A DNA stretch of 40,838 bases, taken from contig NZ_JADDIX010000017.1 in the NCBI RefSeq assembly GCF_015070855.1, positions 1 through 40,838 on the forward strand, written 5' to 3'. The stretch's first letter is position 1. Each line of letters starts with the position of its first letter. The position numbers and the translations under genes are program-made. Positions 1-8,810 of this stretch are shown piece by piece. The notes beneath the pieces were generated by a model. It did no database searches, was not told where the DNA came from, and worked only from the letters and a program-made list of their open reading frames with translations. This DNA is from Pseudomonas lopnurensis (lineage in GTDB: Bacteria > Pseudomonadota > Gammaproteobacteria > Pseudomonadales > Pseudomonadaceae).

Positions 1-128
1 CAAGGCTTCGCCGTTGCCCACCCTGCGAACTGGCGAAATCTCTAAAATCTATCCAATAAAAACAAAGCGTTATTCTATGTTTGATGAGAGCCGGGGCGCC
101 TGGTTCTTGCTGGCGATCCTGTTCCTTT

Positions 129-154
129 GATCGCCGGCAAGCCGGCTCCCTACA
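129..154. repeat. REP-like palindromic element
   Basis: Read on the minus strand this is the common Pseudomonas REP pattern: TGTAGGGAGC, a GCCGGCTTGCCGGC palindrome, then GATC. It lies in the gap just downstream of dacB. The rest of bases 1-187 shows no gene that I can support. Confidence 0.55.
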
Positions 155-187
155 TCGATCGGCGACCGCTTTTCATCCGCGTCGGTA

Positions 188-1645
188 TCAGCGCTGCGCG
201 GTGCTCTCGTTGCGCTGGCTGTACAGGCTGACCAGCACCTGATCGAGGATCGACGCGGCGCCCCAGGGACGGGGATGGTTGAGAATGGCCACGACCGCCC
301 AGGTATTGCCGTCGCCGTCACGGCTGTAGCCGGCGATCGCTCGCACGGTGTTCAACGTACCGGTCTTGACGTGCGCCTTGCCGGCCACCGGTGTATTGCG
401 CAGGCGCTTGCGCATGGTGCCGTCCACCGCGGCCAGCGGCATCGACGAGATGAACTCGGCGGAGTAGGGGCTGCGCCAGGCGGCTTGCAGCAGGCTGGCG
501 AGTTCGCGCGCGCTGACCCGTTCGGCACGTGACAGGCCGGAGCCGTTCTCGATCACCAGGTGGGGCGAGATCAACCCTTTCTTGGCCAGCCACTGGCGAA
601 TGACCCGCTGCGCGGCCTTGGAATCGTCGGCATCCGCTTCGTTGCGAAACTCCGCGCCCAGGCTCAGGAACAGCTGCTTGGCCATGGTGTTGTTGCTGTA
701 CTTGTTGATGTCGCGAATGATCTCGGTCAGGTCCGGCGAATGGGCCCTGGCCAGCAGGCGGGCATTGGCGGGTACCTGCGCGACCCGGTCACGGCCGAGA
801 ATGCTGCCGCCCAGTTCAGCCCAGATCGCTCGCACGGCGCCCGCTGCATAGTGCTCGTGATCCAGCAGCGAGAGGTAGGTCTGGGCGCTGCAACCGGCGG
901 CGAGCTTGCCGGTGACCACCACGGTGACGCCGTCGCCATCCTGGACCGGGTTGTAGAGCACCTCCGGCCAGCCCGGGCACTTGGCGGCCGGCAGGGCCTG
1001 CACGCGGTTGTCGACGCGTACGCTGGCGATCGGTGGCTCGACCGCGACGTTCACCCTGCCGCCGTCGTTGCGAACGATGAAGCGCAGTGCCTTGAGGTTG
1101 ACCAGCAGCGAATCCGGGCCGACCAGGAAGGGCTTGTTCTGGTCGCCGCCATCGTCGTCGAACACCGGCAGGTTGGGCTGGACGAAGTGGCTACGATCCA
1201 GCACCAGGTCGCCGGTGACCTTCTTCACCCCGTTGGCGCGCAGATCGCGCAGCAGCAACCAGAGCTTTTCCATGTTCAGCTTGGGGTCGCCACCGCCCTT
1301 GAGGTACAGATTGCCGTCGAGCGTGCCGTCCACCAGCGGGCCGTCGGTATGGAACTCGGTCTTCCACTGATGGTTGGGCCCCAGCAGCTCCAGTGCCGCA
1401 TAGGTGGTGACCAGCTTCATGGTCGATGCGGGATTGACCGAGACGTCGGCATTGACGAACGTCGGTGCGCCATTGCCATTGAGAGGCAGCATGACCACCG
1501 AGAGCGCGTCCCGGTCGATCTTGTTGGCCTTCAGGGCCTGTTCGACCCGTGCCGGCAGGCTCTGGTTGACGCTGGCGGCATGGATGGGCAGCGCCATCGG
1601 CAAGGTCAGTGCGGCGAAGGCGATGCGGCGAAGGATTCTGTTCAT
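188..1645 (-). CDS. dacB: D-alanyl-D-alanine carboxypeptidase/endopeptidase, PBP4 family (DacB)
   Basis: This 485-residue peptidase S13 protein trims peptidoglycan peptides in the periplasm by acting on D-Ala-D-Ala ends and cross-links. The three penicillin-binding motifs are visible: S74-T-M-K77 with the nucleophile serine, S317-N-N319, and K427-T-G429. A Sec signal peptide covers about residues 1-25 (RILRR, a hydrophobic run, then HAA). The start at 1645 is chosen because the signal peptide begins there; an in-frame ATG at 1711 would put 22 non-hydrophobic residues in front of it. The length fits the family. The gene stands alone, with yggL divergent upstream. Family assignment is firm. Confidence 0.95.
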   Translation of the reverse strand: MNRILRRIAFAALTLPMALPIHAASVNQSLPARVEQALKANKIDRDALSVVMLPLNGNGAPTFVNADVSVNPASTMKLVTTYAALELLGPNHQWKTEFHTDGPLVDGTLDGNLYLKGGGDPKLNMEKLWLLLRDLRANGVKKVTGDLVLDRSHFVQPNLPVFDDDGGDQNKPFLVGPDSLLVNLKALRFIVRNDGGRVNVAVEPPIASVRVDNRVQALPAAKCPGWPEVLYNPVQDGDGVTVVVTGKLAAGCSAQTYLSLLDHEHYAAGAVRAIWAELGGSILGRDRVAQVPANARLLARAHSPDLTEIIRDINKYSNNTMAKQLFLSLGAEFRNEADADDSKAAQRVIRQWLAKKGLISPHLVIENGSGLSRAERVSARELASLLQAAWRSPYSAEFISSMPLAAVDGTMRKRLRNTPVAGKAHVKTGTLNTVRAIAGYSRDGDGNTWAVVAILNHPRPWGAASILDQVLVSLYSQRNESTAQR

Positions 1646-1921
1646 TGCGAGCGCCTCTGGATCGGGCACGGAGCATTGCTGGCGATACGGTCTTGCATGC
1701 GGGTTTCCCACTGCTCTAAGGGAAAGGGATGGGCATTATGCCCGGGCTGTAGAGGCGCTGTGCCGCTATCCGATAAGCGTAGCCGCGCCGGGTGGGGTCC
1801 TGCAAAGAGAGTTGCAACGGGACTCGACAATCCGATGGCCGGCACCGGCGGTCGGGCATCGCCTAAGCGGGAGGTTGCTGTTAGAGTGCGCGCCGTCATC
1901 ATGTAGAAAAGGATCGATCCA

Positions 1922-2266
1922 ATGGCTACCAATCGCTCGCGTCGCCTGCGCAAGAAACTCTGTGTCGACGAATTCCAGGAGCTGGGCTTCGAGATCAATC
2001 TCACCTATCGCGAAGGGATCGATGGCAAGGCCGTGGACGATTTCCTCGAAGCCTTCATCAGCGAAGCGATGGAAGCCAACGAGCTCGGCTACATCGGCGG
2101 CGAGGATTATGGCTTCGTGTGTCTTGCCCGCCGTGGTTCGGTCAGCGAAGAGCAGCGTGAAAAGGTCGACGCCTGGCTGAAAGGCCGCAGCGAGCTTGCC
2201 GAATACACCGTCAGCCCGCTGATGGATGTGTGGTATCCGGAAAACCCGATCAGGGTCGAGAAGTAG
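1922..2266 (+). CDS. yggL: YggL family 50S ribosome-binding protein (DUF469)
   Basis: The 114-residue product opens with a basic N-terminus (ATNRSRRLRKKL) and continues with the VDEFQELGFE and YIGGEDYGF segments typical of YggL/DUF469. E. coli YggL has been found bound to the large ribosomal subunit; a similar role here is inferred from the family. An SD-like AAAGGATC lies about 8 bases before the ATG. Its last 17 bases overlap the end of the convergent FUSC gene. It is divergent from dacB across a 276-base gap in which I see no further gene. Confidence 0.85.
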   Translation: MATNRSRRLRKKLCVDEFQELGFEINLTYREGIDGKAVDDFLEAFISEAMEANELGYIGGEDYGFVCLARRGSVSEEQREKVDAWLKGRSELAEYTVSPLMDVWYPENPIRVEK

Positions 2267-3344
2267 TCTGATCGTCCGCTCGCTGCGTCGGTATCGGCTG
2301 GGCTTTGCTGCGGGAACGCCTGGCCAGCAGCACTCGCAACAGATGCATCAGCGATGTGATCAGCAGCGCCAGGCTGACCCCGATGGCCGCGTTCAGCAGG
2401 CGTATCTGCGGCAGGTTCCAGTCCTGCGCGAGGGTTTCGGCCAGCAGCAGAAACAGCAGCGTCGTCTGCAGAACGAAAAGCCCGTAGTGATTCGCCTGGA
2501 ATGCTCTGCCCAGCACCACCAGGGGCAGCAGGATCATCACCATCAGCGGCGGGTCGGCCAGGCCATGCCCCAGGTAGATCAGGATGGCGGCGGCGATGAA
2601 GATGCCGATGCCTGCCTGTAGCGCGCGTACCAGGCTCTTCTCCAGGTCCATCTGCAGGGTGGTGAAAACCGCCAGCGTCAGCCAGTACCCTCTTGGCAGT
2701 TCGGCCAGGTTGACGATTATCCCGCCCAGTGCGGCGGCAAGCATGTAGGTCACGGCATGCACGCGCCACTGGCGAATCGGTGTTCGCCGGGCGTGCCGCC
2801 GAAGCACTCGAAGAATGCTCAGCAGCCGCGGCATGTACGGCCACATGCGCAGCCCGTGCATGCCGCGCATGCCGAACGCCAGCAAGGTCACCCAAAGGCC
2901 TCCGAGGGCGAACAGCATGGCGATCGCATAAGGGTTGTTGAAATCGGCGATGCCGTACTGCCCCTGGCCGAGACACAGGCAGATCGCCAGACCGATGCCC
3001 AGCTTTCCGGCTTCGCTGCCGTAGCGCTGCAGCCAGGCCAGCAGCAGGCCGTAAAAGGCAAACAGGCCGAGGCTGATCAAGGGGTGGGTGGCCGACCAGA
3101 AGCCCAGCCCCGTGCTGCAGGCGCCCAGTGCGATGAGCAACAGCATGCGCAGCATGCCGAAACGGTGCAGAGGGTTGGCCTTGGCCGCCTGGAAGGCGCC
3201 TACGGTGGCCCAGAGGAATCCCGGGTGGCCACTGAACAGGCCCAGCAGCAATGGCAGGGCGCAACCGAAGCCGGCGACCATCGCTGCGCCCCAGGCGGGG
3301 TGCCCGGGGTGCCAGAACAGGCTCTGTCGCAGCAGGCGCTTCAT
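2250..3344 (-). CDS. FUSC family inner-membrane protein
   Basis: This 364-residue protein has many hydrophobic helices in two clusters, about residues 15-165 and 205-340, with a basic loop between them (LRVLRRHARRTPIRQWR). This two-block layout is that of FUSC/aromatic-acid exporter-like proteins (YccS/AaeB relatives), though the large soluble domains of full-size members are absent. The substrate is unknown. The start lies 4 bases after the dgt stop with only a weak SD, so translation is probably coupled to dgt. The end overlaps the convergent yggL by 17 bases. Membrane location is clear; the transport role is inferred from the family. Confidence 0.78.
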   Translation of the reverse strand: MKRLLRQSLFWHPGHPAWGAAMVAGFGCALPLLLGLFSGHPGFLWATVGAFQAAKANPLHRFGMLRMLLLIALGACSTGLGFWSATHPLISLGLFAFYGLLLAWLQRYGSEAGKLGIGLAICLCLGQGQYGIADFNNPYAIAMLFALGGLWVTLLAFGMRGMHGLRMWPYMPRLLSILRVLRRHARRTPIRQWRVHAVTYMLAAALGGIIVNLAELPRGYWLTLAVFTTLQMDLEKSLVRALQAGIGIFIAAAILIYLGHGLADPPLMVMILLPLVVLGRAFQANHYGLFVLQTTLLFLLLAETLAQDWNLPQIRLLNAAIGVSLALLITSLMHLLRVLLARRSRSKAQPIPTQRADDQTTSRP

Positions 3345-3348
3345 GCAC

Positions 3349-4680
3349 TCATACCGGGCTGGAGCGGCCGGTCATCTCGCCGGCCATCTCCGTGGCGTAG
3401 CTGTCGGTCATGCCGGCGATGAAATCGATCATGCGCAGGAATGCGTCGTAGAGCGTCAGCTCCGGGGCCGGTGCGCCGCGTCCGAGCAGGTCGAGGATGC
3501 GCTGGTTCTTGAAGGAGAGGGTGCTGCCTCGATGTTGTTCCAGCGCCGCGCCGCAGAAGGCGTTGAGCAGTATTTCCAGCGTGGTGTAGGCGCCGATCTC
3601 GTGCAGCGTCTTGCGCTTGTCCTGAAAGATCTTCTGCCGGGCCATGGCTTTGGCCTGGACCACGCATTCCTTGGCGGGGCCGTGCATGTGCTCGACCAGA
3701 TCGCCCTGCAGTTGTCCGGCAAGCAGGTTGTGCTGCTGTTCGACGAAGGCGCGCGCAGCGGCATTGGTCAGGTGCTCGATGGCCTTGCCGCGCAAGATCG
3801 CCAGCTTGCGCCGCCGCGAATCCCCAGGGCCCAGTTGGCGGTAGGTGTCCGGCAGATCGTCACCGACCAGCCCCAGCAGCAGTGCCTCCACTTCCGAATA
3901 GTCGAGCAGCTCCATTTCCAGGCCGTCTTCCAGATCGATCAGGCCATAACAGATATCGTCGGCCGCCTCCATCAGGTAGACGAGCGGATGGCGCGCCCAG
4001 CGTTGTTCTTCCACCTGGGGCAGGTTCAGCTTCTGTGCGATCTGTTCCAGCAGTGGCTGTTCGTTCTGATAGCAGCCGAACTTGTGCTTCTTGTAGCCGA
4101 GGGCCTCGGCGTGACGCGACGTCCAGGGGTACTTGAGGTAGGTGCCCAGCGTGGCATAGGTCAACCGCGTTCCGCCGTCGAACTGGTGGTATTCCAGTTG
4201 CGTGAGCACGCGAAAGCCCTGGGCGTTGCCTTCGAAGTTGAGAAAATCGGTACGCTGCGCGTCGCTCATGTCGTCGAGCCATCCGCGCCCGGCCGCCTGC
4301 TGGAACCAGTAGCGTATGGCGTCCTCGCCGGAATGGCCGAAGGGTGGATTGCCAATGTCATGGGCGAGGCAGGCCGATTGGACGATCATGCCGAGGTCGG
4401 CCGGGCTGCACCAGTCCGGCAACTCGTCACGCAGCACCTCGCCGACGCGCATGCCCAGCGAACGGCCGACGCAGCTCACTTCCAGCGAGTGCGTCAGGCG
4501 CGTGTGGATATGATCGTTGCTGGACACCGGATGCACCTGGGTCTTGCGTCCCAGCCGGCGAAAGGCCCCGGAGAAGATGATACGGTCGTGGTCCTTGTGA
4601 AACGGGCTGCGGCCGAGCTCGTCGCTGCTATGGACGGATTTGCCGAGTCGTTCACGGGTGAGCAGGGTGTGCCAGTCCAA
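3349..4680 (-). CDS. dgt: Deoxyguanosinetriphosphate triphosphohydrolase (dGTPase)
   Basis: The 443-residue enzyme belongs to the HD phosphohydrolases that split dNTPs, classically dGTP, into deoxynucleoside and triphosphate. The metal-binding HD signature is visible: H64 in TRLTHSLE, H107-D108 in [12 protein letters not shown], and D241/D242 in EAADDICYG. The N-terminal [17 protein letters not shown] block is typical of the family. The start codon is TTG, supported by GGAG 7 bases upstream; no ATG gives the conserved MDWHTLL start. The FUSC gene begins 4 bases after its stop, so the two form one transcription unit. Substrate preference among dNTPs cannot be read from sequence. Confidence 0.92.
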   Translation of the reverse strand: MDWHTLLTRERLGKSVHSSDELGRSPFHKDHDRIIFSGAFRRLGRKTQVHPVSSNDHIHTRLTHSLEVSCVGRSLGMRVGEVLRDELPDWCSPADLGMIVQSACLAHDIGNPPFGHSGEDAIRYWFQQAAGRGWLDDMSDAQRTDFLNFEGNAQGFRVLTQLEYHQFDGGTRLTYATLGTYLKYPWTSRHAEALGYKKHKFGCYQNEQPLLEQIAQKLNLPQVEEQRWARHPLVYLMEAADDICYGLIDLEDGLEMELLDYSEVEALLLGLVGDDLPDTYRQLGPGDSRRRKLAILRGKAIEHLTNAAARAFVEQQHNLLAGQLQGDLVEHMHGPAKECVVQAKAMARQKIFQDKRKTLHEIGAYTTLEILLNAFCGAALEQHRGSTLSFKNQRILDLLGRGAPAPELTLYDAFLRMIDFIAGMTDSYATEMAGEMTGRSSPV

Positions 4681-5070
4681 GGACTATCTCCATATCGTCT
4701 CTAGAATTGCGCACAGATGCAGGCCGGAGCCGAGCGCAGCGAGCAGCTCCGCCCGGCACCCGGCCCGAGTAACTCAACCGACAGCGCTATCCGCCGCCCA
4801 GGTGGCAATCATCTGTATCGTGATACGGTGAAACTACCACAAGCATTGCCGTATCGAGCCGCAGTATCGCACCCTTTCGCGTACGCATCCGCGAGGGGTT
4901 GTTCCCGTTTCATCGTAAGCCGCCTTGCCTGTAGGAGCGGGCCATGCCCGCGATGGCTTGCTGGGCCAGGGTTCGCGAGCATGGCTCGCTCCTACAACAA
5001 TATCCAAATCTCCGCCAGAAAACGGCTTTACCTTTAATATCAATCAGCTATATCGAAATTGGAACAAACC
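4681..5070. other. Gene-free gap upstream of dgt with a REP pair
   Basis: No convincing gene is seen in these 390 bases. The one long open frame (4717-5037, plus) has no SD and its second half runs through the REP. The gap must hold the promoter of dgt and receives transcripts from the minus-strand genes to its right. An inverted pair GTAGGAGCG (4931-4939) / CGCTCCTAC (4987-4995) marks a REP unit. Confidence 0.5.
4928..4998. repeat. REP palindrome pair
   Basis: Two Pseudomonas REP half-units face each other. The left one reads TGTAGGAGCGGGCCATGCCC and the right one is an inverted CGCGAGCATGGCTCGCTCCT. The outer arms GTAGGAGCG and CGCTCCTAC are perfect complements. A similar unit lies at 12699-12753. 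Confidence 0.65.
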
Positions 5071-5391
5071 CTAGCGCAGCTTCTGCTTCAGCTTCTGTTG
5101 TCCCTTGATCAGCGGATACAGGGTCAACGCGACACGGGCGAGCTTGCCGATCCTGCCGAGGCGACGACCGAACAGGGCCAGTATCACAGTCGTGGCGATC
5201 ACGACGGGGCCTTTGCCGCTCGAACGTTCGGATGATTCGCGTCTGGCCACCATCATGTTCCGGACCTGACGCAGAGGATGCGACAGTGGCTGCGAGTGAT
5301 AGAGCAATTGCTGGCGGTGCATTTCCATGCGCAGTCGGATCAGCTCCTTGCGCATGTTCGGCTCATTCGAAGTGCTCAAAGGACGGCTCAT
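5071..5391 (-). CDS. YqjK-like small membrane protein
   Basis: A 106-residue protein with a charged N-terminal half (MRKELIRLRMEMHRQQLLYH) and a hydrophobic segment near residues 62-75 (GPVVIATTVILALFG), then a basic tail. It is the third gene of an operon with YqjE- and YqjD-like genes and overlaps the end of the YqjE gene by 4 bases (ATGA). Position and features match the YqjK/'third gene' of such operons, although sequence similarity to E. coli YqjK is weak by eye. Its function is unknown; a membrane-associated stress role is inferred only from its partners. Confidence 0.65.
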   Translation of the reverse strand: MSRPLSTSNEPNMRKELIRLRMEMHRQQLLYHSQPLSHPLRQVRNMMVARRESSERSSGKGPVVIATTVILALFGRRLGRIGKLARVALTLYPLIKGQQKLKQKLR

Positions 5392-5768
5392 GGCAGTAGA
5401 CGCTCCCGGTTGCGCTCGAGCTCTTCAAGGGTGGCCTTGAATGGTGCGGCACATTCCTTGGCGAGTTTCAGGGCGCGAACGACACAGATGATCAGCGCAA
5501 CGGCGTAGATGGCGCAAAGCACCAGGATTGCTGCGATTCGATGGCTTTCCCAGAAGGCGATGACGATCGCAGCCGACAGTCCGACCAGAATCAGCAGCCC
5601 CAGGATCAGGCTGACCCCCGCGAGAAGAAAAAGCCGGAAGGTCCGGACCTTTTCTTCCTGAACCTCGACGCCGAGCAGTTCCAGATGGCCCTGCAGCAGG
5701 CCGACGAACGCGCCGCCCAGCTTCTTCAGTGAGGGTTTCGGGGCCTCTTCGCCGGGCTTGGCTTCCAT
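5388..5768 (-). CDS. YqjE/phage holin-like membrane protein (DUF1469)
   Basis: The 126-residue product has two strong membrane helices, about residues 45-70 (LFLLAGVSLILGLLILVGLS...) and 76-100 (HRIAAILVLCAIYAVALIICV). A cytosolic amphipathic N-terminus (LKKLGGAFVGLLQGHLELLGVE) precedes them. This is the YqjE/holin-superfamily III layout. The start at 5768 is preferred because GGGAGA sits 7 bases upstream. An in-frame ATG at 5783 overlaps the previous stop (TGATG) but has no SD. It is the middle gene of the yqjD-yqjE-yqjK-like operon. It is probably not a lysis holin in this context. Confidence 0.82.
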   Translation of the reverse strand: MEAKPGEEAPKPSLKKLGGAFVGLLQGHLELLGVEVQEEKVRTFRLFLLAGVSLILGLLILVGLSAAIVIAFWESHRIAAILVLCAIYAVALIICVVRALKLAKECAAPFKATLEELERNRERLLP

Positions 5769-5782
5769 TGGCTGCTCTCCCA

Positions 5783-6187
5783 TCAGCGGCGTGAAGAGAT
5801 AAGGCCGAACAGAAAGCCGACGCCGGCAGCGATACCGATCGATTGCCAGGGGTGGGTATGCACGTATTCTTCGGTGCACTGGACTGCCGTCTGGCACTGG
5901 TCGCGCATCGAGCCTTCGCTTTCCTTGAGCATCTCGCGGGCCTTGGCGATGTTCGCATTGATCTTGCTGCGCAGCTCTTCGGTCTGGCCGCCTGCGGTTT
6001 CCTGGGTATGTTTGAGCAGGCGCTCGGTGTCGCCGATCAGGGTGTGGAATTCCTCGATCAGCGCATTCTGCGCAGCCTGCAGGTTGCGACGGTGAGCGGA
6101 TTTGTCGATCAACGGCGGAGTGCTCCCCGCGGTCCCTTCAGGAATCGGGGTGTTATCGCTGGTGCCGAAAGTGGAATCGGTAGACAT
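5783..6187 (-). CDS. ElaB/YqjD family ribosome-associated membrane-anchored protein (DUF883)
   Basis: A 134-residue protein with a long helical, coiled-coil-like middle (about residues 35-105) and a C-terminal membrane anchor ending GVGFLFGLISSRR. The HPWQS motif just before the glycine-rich helix is a hallmark of DUF883/YqjD. E. coli YqjD and ElaB bind stationary-phase ribosomes through the N-terminus and tether them to the inner membrane; that function is transferred from the family. It is the first gene of the operon, with AAGAGGAGCTGCAG just before the ATG. Confidence 0.85.
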   Translation of the reverse strand: MSTDSTFGTSDNTPIPEGTAGSTPPLIDKSAHRRNLQAAQNALIEEFHTLIGDTERLLKHTQETAGGQTEELRSKINANIAKAREMLKESEGSMRDQCQTAVQCTEEYVHTHPWQSIGIAAGVGFLFGLISSRR

Positions 6188-6361
6188 CTGCAGCTCCTCT
6201 TGAGTCTCGCAGGGACGGAACGTCCCGGTACCTCAAGTTTCGAGCGTGCTGGTGGGGCAAGGTTCCCGTTTCGTTGCCGCAATTCGTAATTACGCTAAGC
6301 CGCACCGACATTTGTGCCAACGCTAGTTGTTTTTTGTTGCTGGCGTAACTACTCGAGCAGA

Positions 6362-6395
6362 AACAAGAAAACCCGCCGAAGCGGGTTTTCTTGTT
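6362..6395. terminator. Rho-independent terminator of the porin gene
   Basis: A perfect 15-base-pair stem (AACAAGAAAACCCGC, loop CGAA, then its complement) lies 20 bases after the porin stop codon. The A/T ends give T-runs on both strands, so it can work in either direction. Confidence 0.85.
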
Positions 6396-6414
6396 ACAGC
6401 AGTTGGTACCGCTA

Positions 6415-7698
6415 TTACATCAGCGGAATGGTGTAGCTGACGATCAGACGGTTTTCGTCGATGTCATTGCCATAGTTGTTACGGGCAGTGGCATTACGCC
6501 ATTTCACGTTCAGGTTCTTCAGTGCGCCTTCTTGGAAGGTGTAGCCGATATCCATGTCGCGCTCCCACTCCTTACCTTCGGTGCCGTCAGCGCGGTCGAA
6601 GTTGTCGCCAGAGAGGTAGCGAGTCATGAAGGTTAGGCCGGGGATGCCGATCGACGCGAAGTTGAAGTCGTAACGAGCCTGCCAGGATTTCTCATCGGCG
6701 TTGGCAAAATCGTTGATCTGTACATAGTTGACCAGGAACGGATCGGTAGCACCGCCGACATAGGCGAAGCCGGTGTCACCGCTCATCTTCTGGTAGCCCA
6801 GGCCAAAGCTATGGCCACTGATCGAGTAGGTGACCATGGCGCCGAGGGCCTTGTTGTCAACGTTGCTGTTGCCATCGTCCTTGGAGCGCGCATAGCGCAA
6901 GTCTGTCTTAAGCGACTGGCCGTCGCCGATCGGCAGTACATGCACCAAGTTGTACGAGTGCTGTTTGTACAGATCTTCCAGATTGCTGTAGTAGTAAGTA
7001 GCGGTCAGGTCTTTGGTCACCTGATAGCTACCGCCTAGGAAGCGGAAATCATCGGATTCGTTTACACCGCTAACGGCGATCCCGCGACGGCCGCCGGAGT
7101 TCAAACTCATCGCTTCATTATTGCTGGAGTCGCGATGGTTAATGCGATTTGCATAACCAGCATCCAGTGTCAGGCCAGCAATTTCTTTCGAAACGATTTG
7201 GGCGCCCTGCATTGTTTGCGGTAGCAAACGGCTGTCGCTGGTGCCGATGGCTGGGTTTTTGAACTGCAGCGTACCAACTTTCAGAACGGTTTCTGACACT
7301 TTGGCTTTGGCAGCAAGGCCAAGTGAAGAATAATCGTCTGGCGTCTGCTCATCGTAAGAGTCAGGAAGCAGGCCGCTGCCGGTGCGTCCAGCGCCGCCGT
7401 CCAGTTTCACGCCGAGAAGGCCGAGCGCATCAACACCAAACCCAACAGTGCCTTCAGTGTAGCCAGATTCGATGCGAAGCAGAAAGCCTTGAGCCCATGC
7501 TTCCGACTTAGATTGACCGGCTGCGGTAGCGGCGGTATTGCCGCCTTCGTTACGGTAATCACGGTTGAAATAGAAGTTACGCAGTTCCAGGCTTGCCTTG
7601 GTGTCTTCGATGAAGGCGGCTTGAGCCAGGGTGGGGATAGCCAGTGTTGCTCCCAGAGTGGCGAGGGCCACGCCCCGGGCGATGGGGGTCTTGAGCAT
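6415..7698 (-). CDS. OprD family outer-membrane porin
   Basis: A 427-residue porin precursor. A Sec signal peptide ends at about residue 27 (TLAQA-AFIED) and is followed by the FIEDTKASLELRNFYFNRDY start typical of OprD proteins. The remainder is rich in alternating aromatic/polar strands, as in an 18-stranded beta barrel, and ends NRLIVSYTIPLM. OprD-family channels take up small nutrients such as amino acids or carboxylates. Closest relatives by feel are OprE/OprQ-like members, but the substrate cannot be read from sequence. GAGGAG lies 8 bases before the ATG. The gene is monocistronic, with a strong terminator. Confidence 0.9.
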   Translation of the reverse strand: MLKTPIARGVALATLGATLAIPTLAQAAFIEDTKASLELRNFYFNRDYRNEGGNTAATAAGQSKSEAWAQGFLLRIESGYTEGTVGFGVDALGLLGVKLDGGAGRTGSGLLPDSYDEQTPDDYSSLGLAAKAKVSETVLKVGTLQFKNPAIGTSDSRLLPQTMQGAQIVSKEIAGLTLDAGYANRINHRDSSNNEAMSLNSGGRRGIAVSGVNESDDFRFLGGSYQVTKDLTATYYYSNLEDLYKQHSYNLVHVLPIGDGQSLKTDLRYARSKDDGNSNVDNKALGAMVTYSISGHSFGLGYQKMSGDTGFAYVGGATDPFLVNYVQINDFANADEKSWQARYDFNFASIGIPGLTFMTRYLSGDNFDRADGTEGKEWERDMDIGYTFQEGALKNLNVKWRNATARNNYGNDIDENRLIVSYTIPLM

Positions 7699-8114
7699 TT
7701 CTTATTTCTCCTCGTTGGATGATGCTCTGAAGTCGCTCTTTACGGCGCCCATGCAATAAAACATTACATGGGTTTTTCAACCTTTAGACTTTAGTCGTCA
7801 GGGGCCGATAGTCAACGTGCTAGACGCTTTCGCAGGGCTAATCCCTGTTCGATTGTCTCTCGTCGGCACTCCTGTCGTGTCTTGCTGGCGAGAGATCAAG
7901 ACGCTAATGCCGGACAATCTCTGTTGCCTCGGGCCGCTGCATCCTAGCGTTTTGCTTGCTCGGAGTCGAATGGGGATATCGAAATCCATAGCCGAGTGGG
8001 TACTAATTCACACCTCGAGGGGATTTCACCGTTCTCGATTGCGTTCTGGAAGGCAATGAAGGTGCCTTGTGCAAACTGCTAGAATGTCGGCACGATCGGA
8101 GCGAGAGAAAACAA
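7699..8114. other. Regulatory gap between porin gene and glutaredoxin-like gene
   Basis: No gene is supported in these 416 bases; the open frames here lack an SD and protein-like composition. The stretch is the divergent upstream region of the porin gene (minus) and of the small redox gene (plus). An imperfect palindrome CATGCAATAAAACATTACATG at 7750-7770 lies in the porin leader and could be an operator; this is only a guess. Confidence 0.4.
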
Positions 8115-8354
8115 ATGTTGCCTGAATGCCAGCTCTTCGGGACCCTGGGTTGCCACCTTTGCGAGCAGGCGGAGGAGGTGCTGCTGCCCTTGGTCGAATA
8201 TGGACTGCTGGTGGAGCTTCTCGATATTTCGGATCGGGCGGAGTGGGTCGATGATTACGGACTACGCATTCCGGTATTGCGCCGAGTCGATACGGGCGCG
8301 GAGTTGGACTGGCCTTTTGAGGCGGAGCAAGTGGTGGGATTTCTGCAGGAATAA
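8115..8354 (+). CDS. Glutaredoxin family protein (small thioredoxin-fold, DUF836-like)
   Basis: This 79-residue protein has an N-terminal strand followed by the redox motif C13-H-L-C16 in GTLGCHLCEQAEEVL. It ends with the cis-proline region RIPVLRR and a short C-terminal helix (FEAEQVVGFLQE). The layout matches small glutaredoxin-like proteins of the DUF836 group; the reductant and substrate are unknown. The start at 8115 is preferred over an ATG at 8067 because the fold begins there and GGAGCGAGAG lies upstream. A bidirectional terminator follows 25 bases after the stop. Confidence 0.82.
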   Translation: MLPECQLFGTLGCHLCEQAEEVLLPLVEYGLLVELLDISDRAEWVDDYGLRIPVLRRVDTGAELDWPFEAEQVVGFLQE

Positions 8355-8378
8355 CGGGTTTTTATCAGGCGGTAAATG

Positions 8379-8408
8379 AAAAAAACCGGCACGTTGGCCG
8401 GTTTTTTT
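8379..8408. terminator. Bidirectional rho-independent terminator
   Basis: A perfect 12-base-pair stem AAAAAAACCGGC / GCCGGTTTTTTT with loop ACGTTG. It ends the redox gene on the plus strand and, read the other way, the tRNA-Pro transcript on the minus strand. Confidence 0.85.
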
Positions 8409-8411
8409 ACT

Positions 8412-8452
8412 TGTTCAACCAGCAATTGCTTGAGTAAGCAAGTGGTTGAACA
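8412..8452. repeat. Long imperfect hairpin after tRNA-Pro
   Basis: Outer arms TGTTCAACCA / TGGTTGAACA (10 base pairs) and inner arms TTGCTT / AAGCAA form a long hairpin just 3' of the tRNA on the minus strand. It may serve tRNA 3'-end processing or early termination before the bidirectional terminator at 8379. Confidence 0.5.
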
Positions 8453-8460
8453 GCGGGATA

Positions 8461-8537
8461 TGGTCGGAGCGACTGGATTCGAACCAGCGACCTTCTCGTC
8501 CCGAACGAGACGCGCTACCAAGCTGCGCTACGCTCCG
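8461..8537 (-). tRNA. tRNA-Pro (anticodon CGG)
   Basis: A 77-base cloverleaf with CCA encoded. The acceptor stem is CGGAGCG/CGCTCCG. The anticodon arm has loop TTCGGGA with anticodon CGG, and the T-arm contains GGTTCGAATCC. The anticodon arm closely matches the E. coli proK type. It reads proline CCG codons. Confidence 0.95.
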
Positions 8538-8549
8538 AAGATGGCGCGC

Positions 8550-8577
8550 ATTTTACAGAAAAAGTTTTGCTTCACAA
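8550..8577 (-). promoter_or_regulatory. Probable sigma-70 promoter of tRNA-Pro(CGG)
   Basis: On the minus strand TTGTGA (-35), a 16-base spacer and TAAAAT (-10) are followed by a GC-rich GCGCGCC discriminator, a feature of stringently controlled tRNA promoters. The tRNA begins 12 bases after the -10 box. Confidence 0.6.
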
Positions 8578-8674
8578 GGGCTTAGCCAGGATTTTTTTCA
8601 ATGGGCGAAGCGAGGGGGTTCCGAAGGGGGCGATACAAGCGTTCTGCGGTCTGCAACCGGATCGTTGGCGGGGC

Positions 8675-8780
8675 TGTAGGAGCCCGCTTGCTGGCGATCA
8701 GTCCACGACACCCAGTCTCGCAGCAAGCTGACAGTAGGCGCACGCTGCCCCTGTGGGAGGCGCGCCCTCGCGGCGATCGC
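8675..8780. repeat. Two degenerate REP units
   Basis: TGTAGGAGCCCGCTTGCTGG followed by CGATC at 8675 and TGTGGGAGGCGCGCCCTCGC followed by GGCGATC at 8752 are both diverged Pseudomonas REP sequences in direct orientation. They fill the gap between the tRNA promoter and the lipoprotein gene, where no gene is seen. Confidence 0.5.
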
Positions 8781-8810
8781 AATCCGAAGGGCTACCCGAC
8801 GGGGAGGAAA

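Noticed and set aside
560..1906. A 448-codon open frame on the plus strand across dacB
   Set aside because: It is the antisense of dacB, whose motifs are unmistakable. High-GC third positions keep the opposite frame open.
4717..5037. A 106-codon plus-strand frame in the gap upstream of dgt
   Set aside because: It has no SD, runs through a REP element and has no protein-like pattern.
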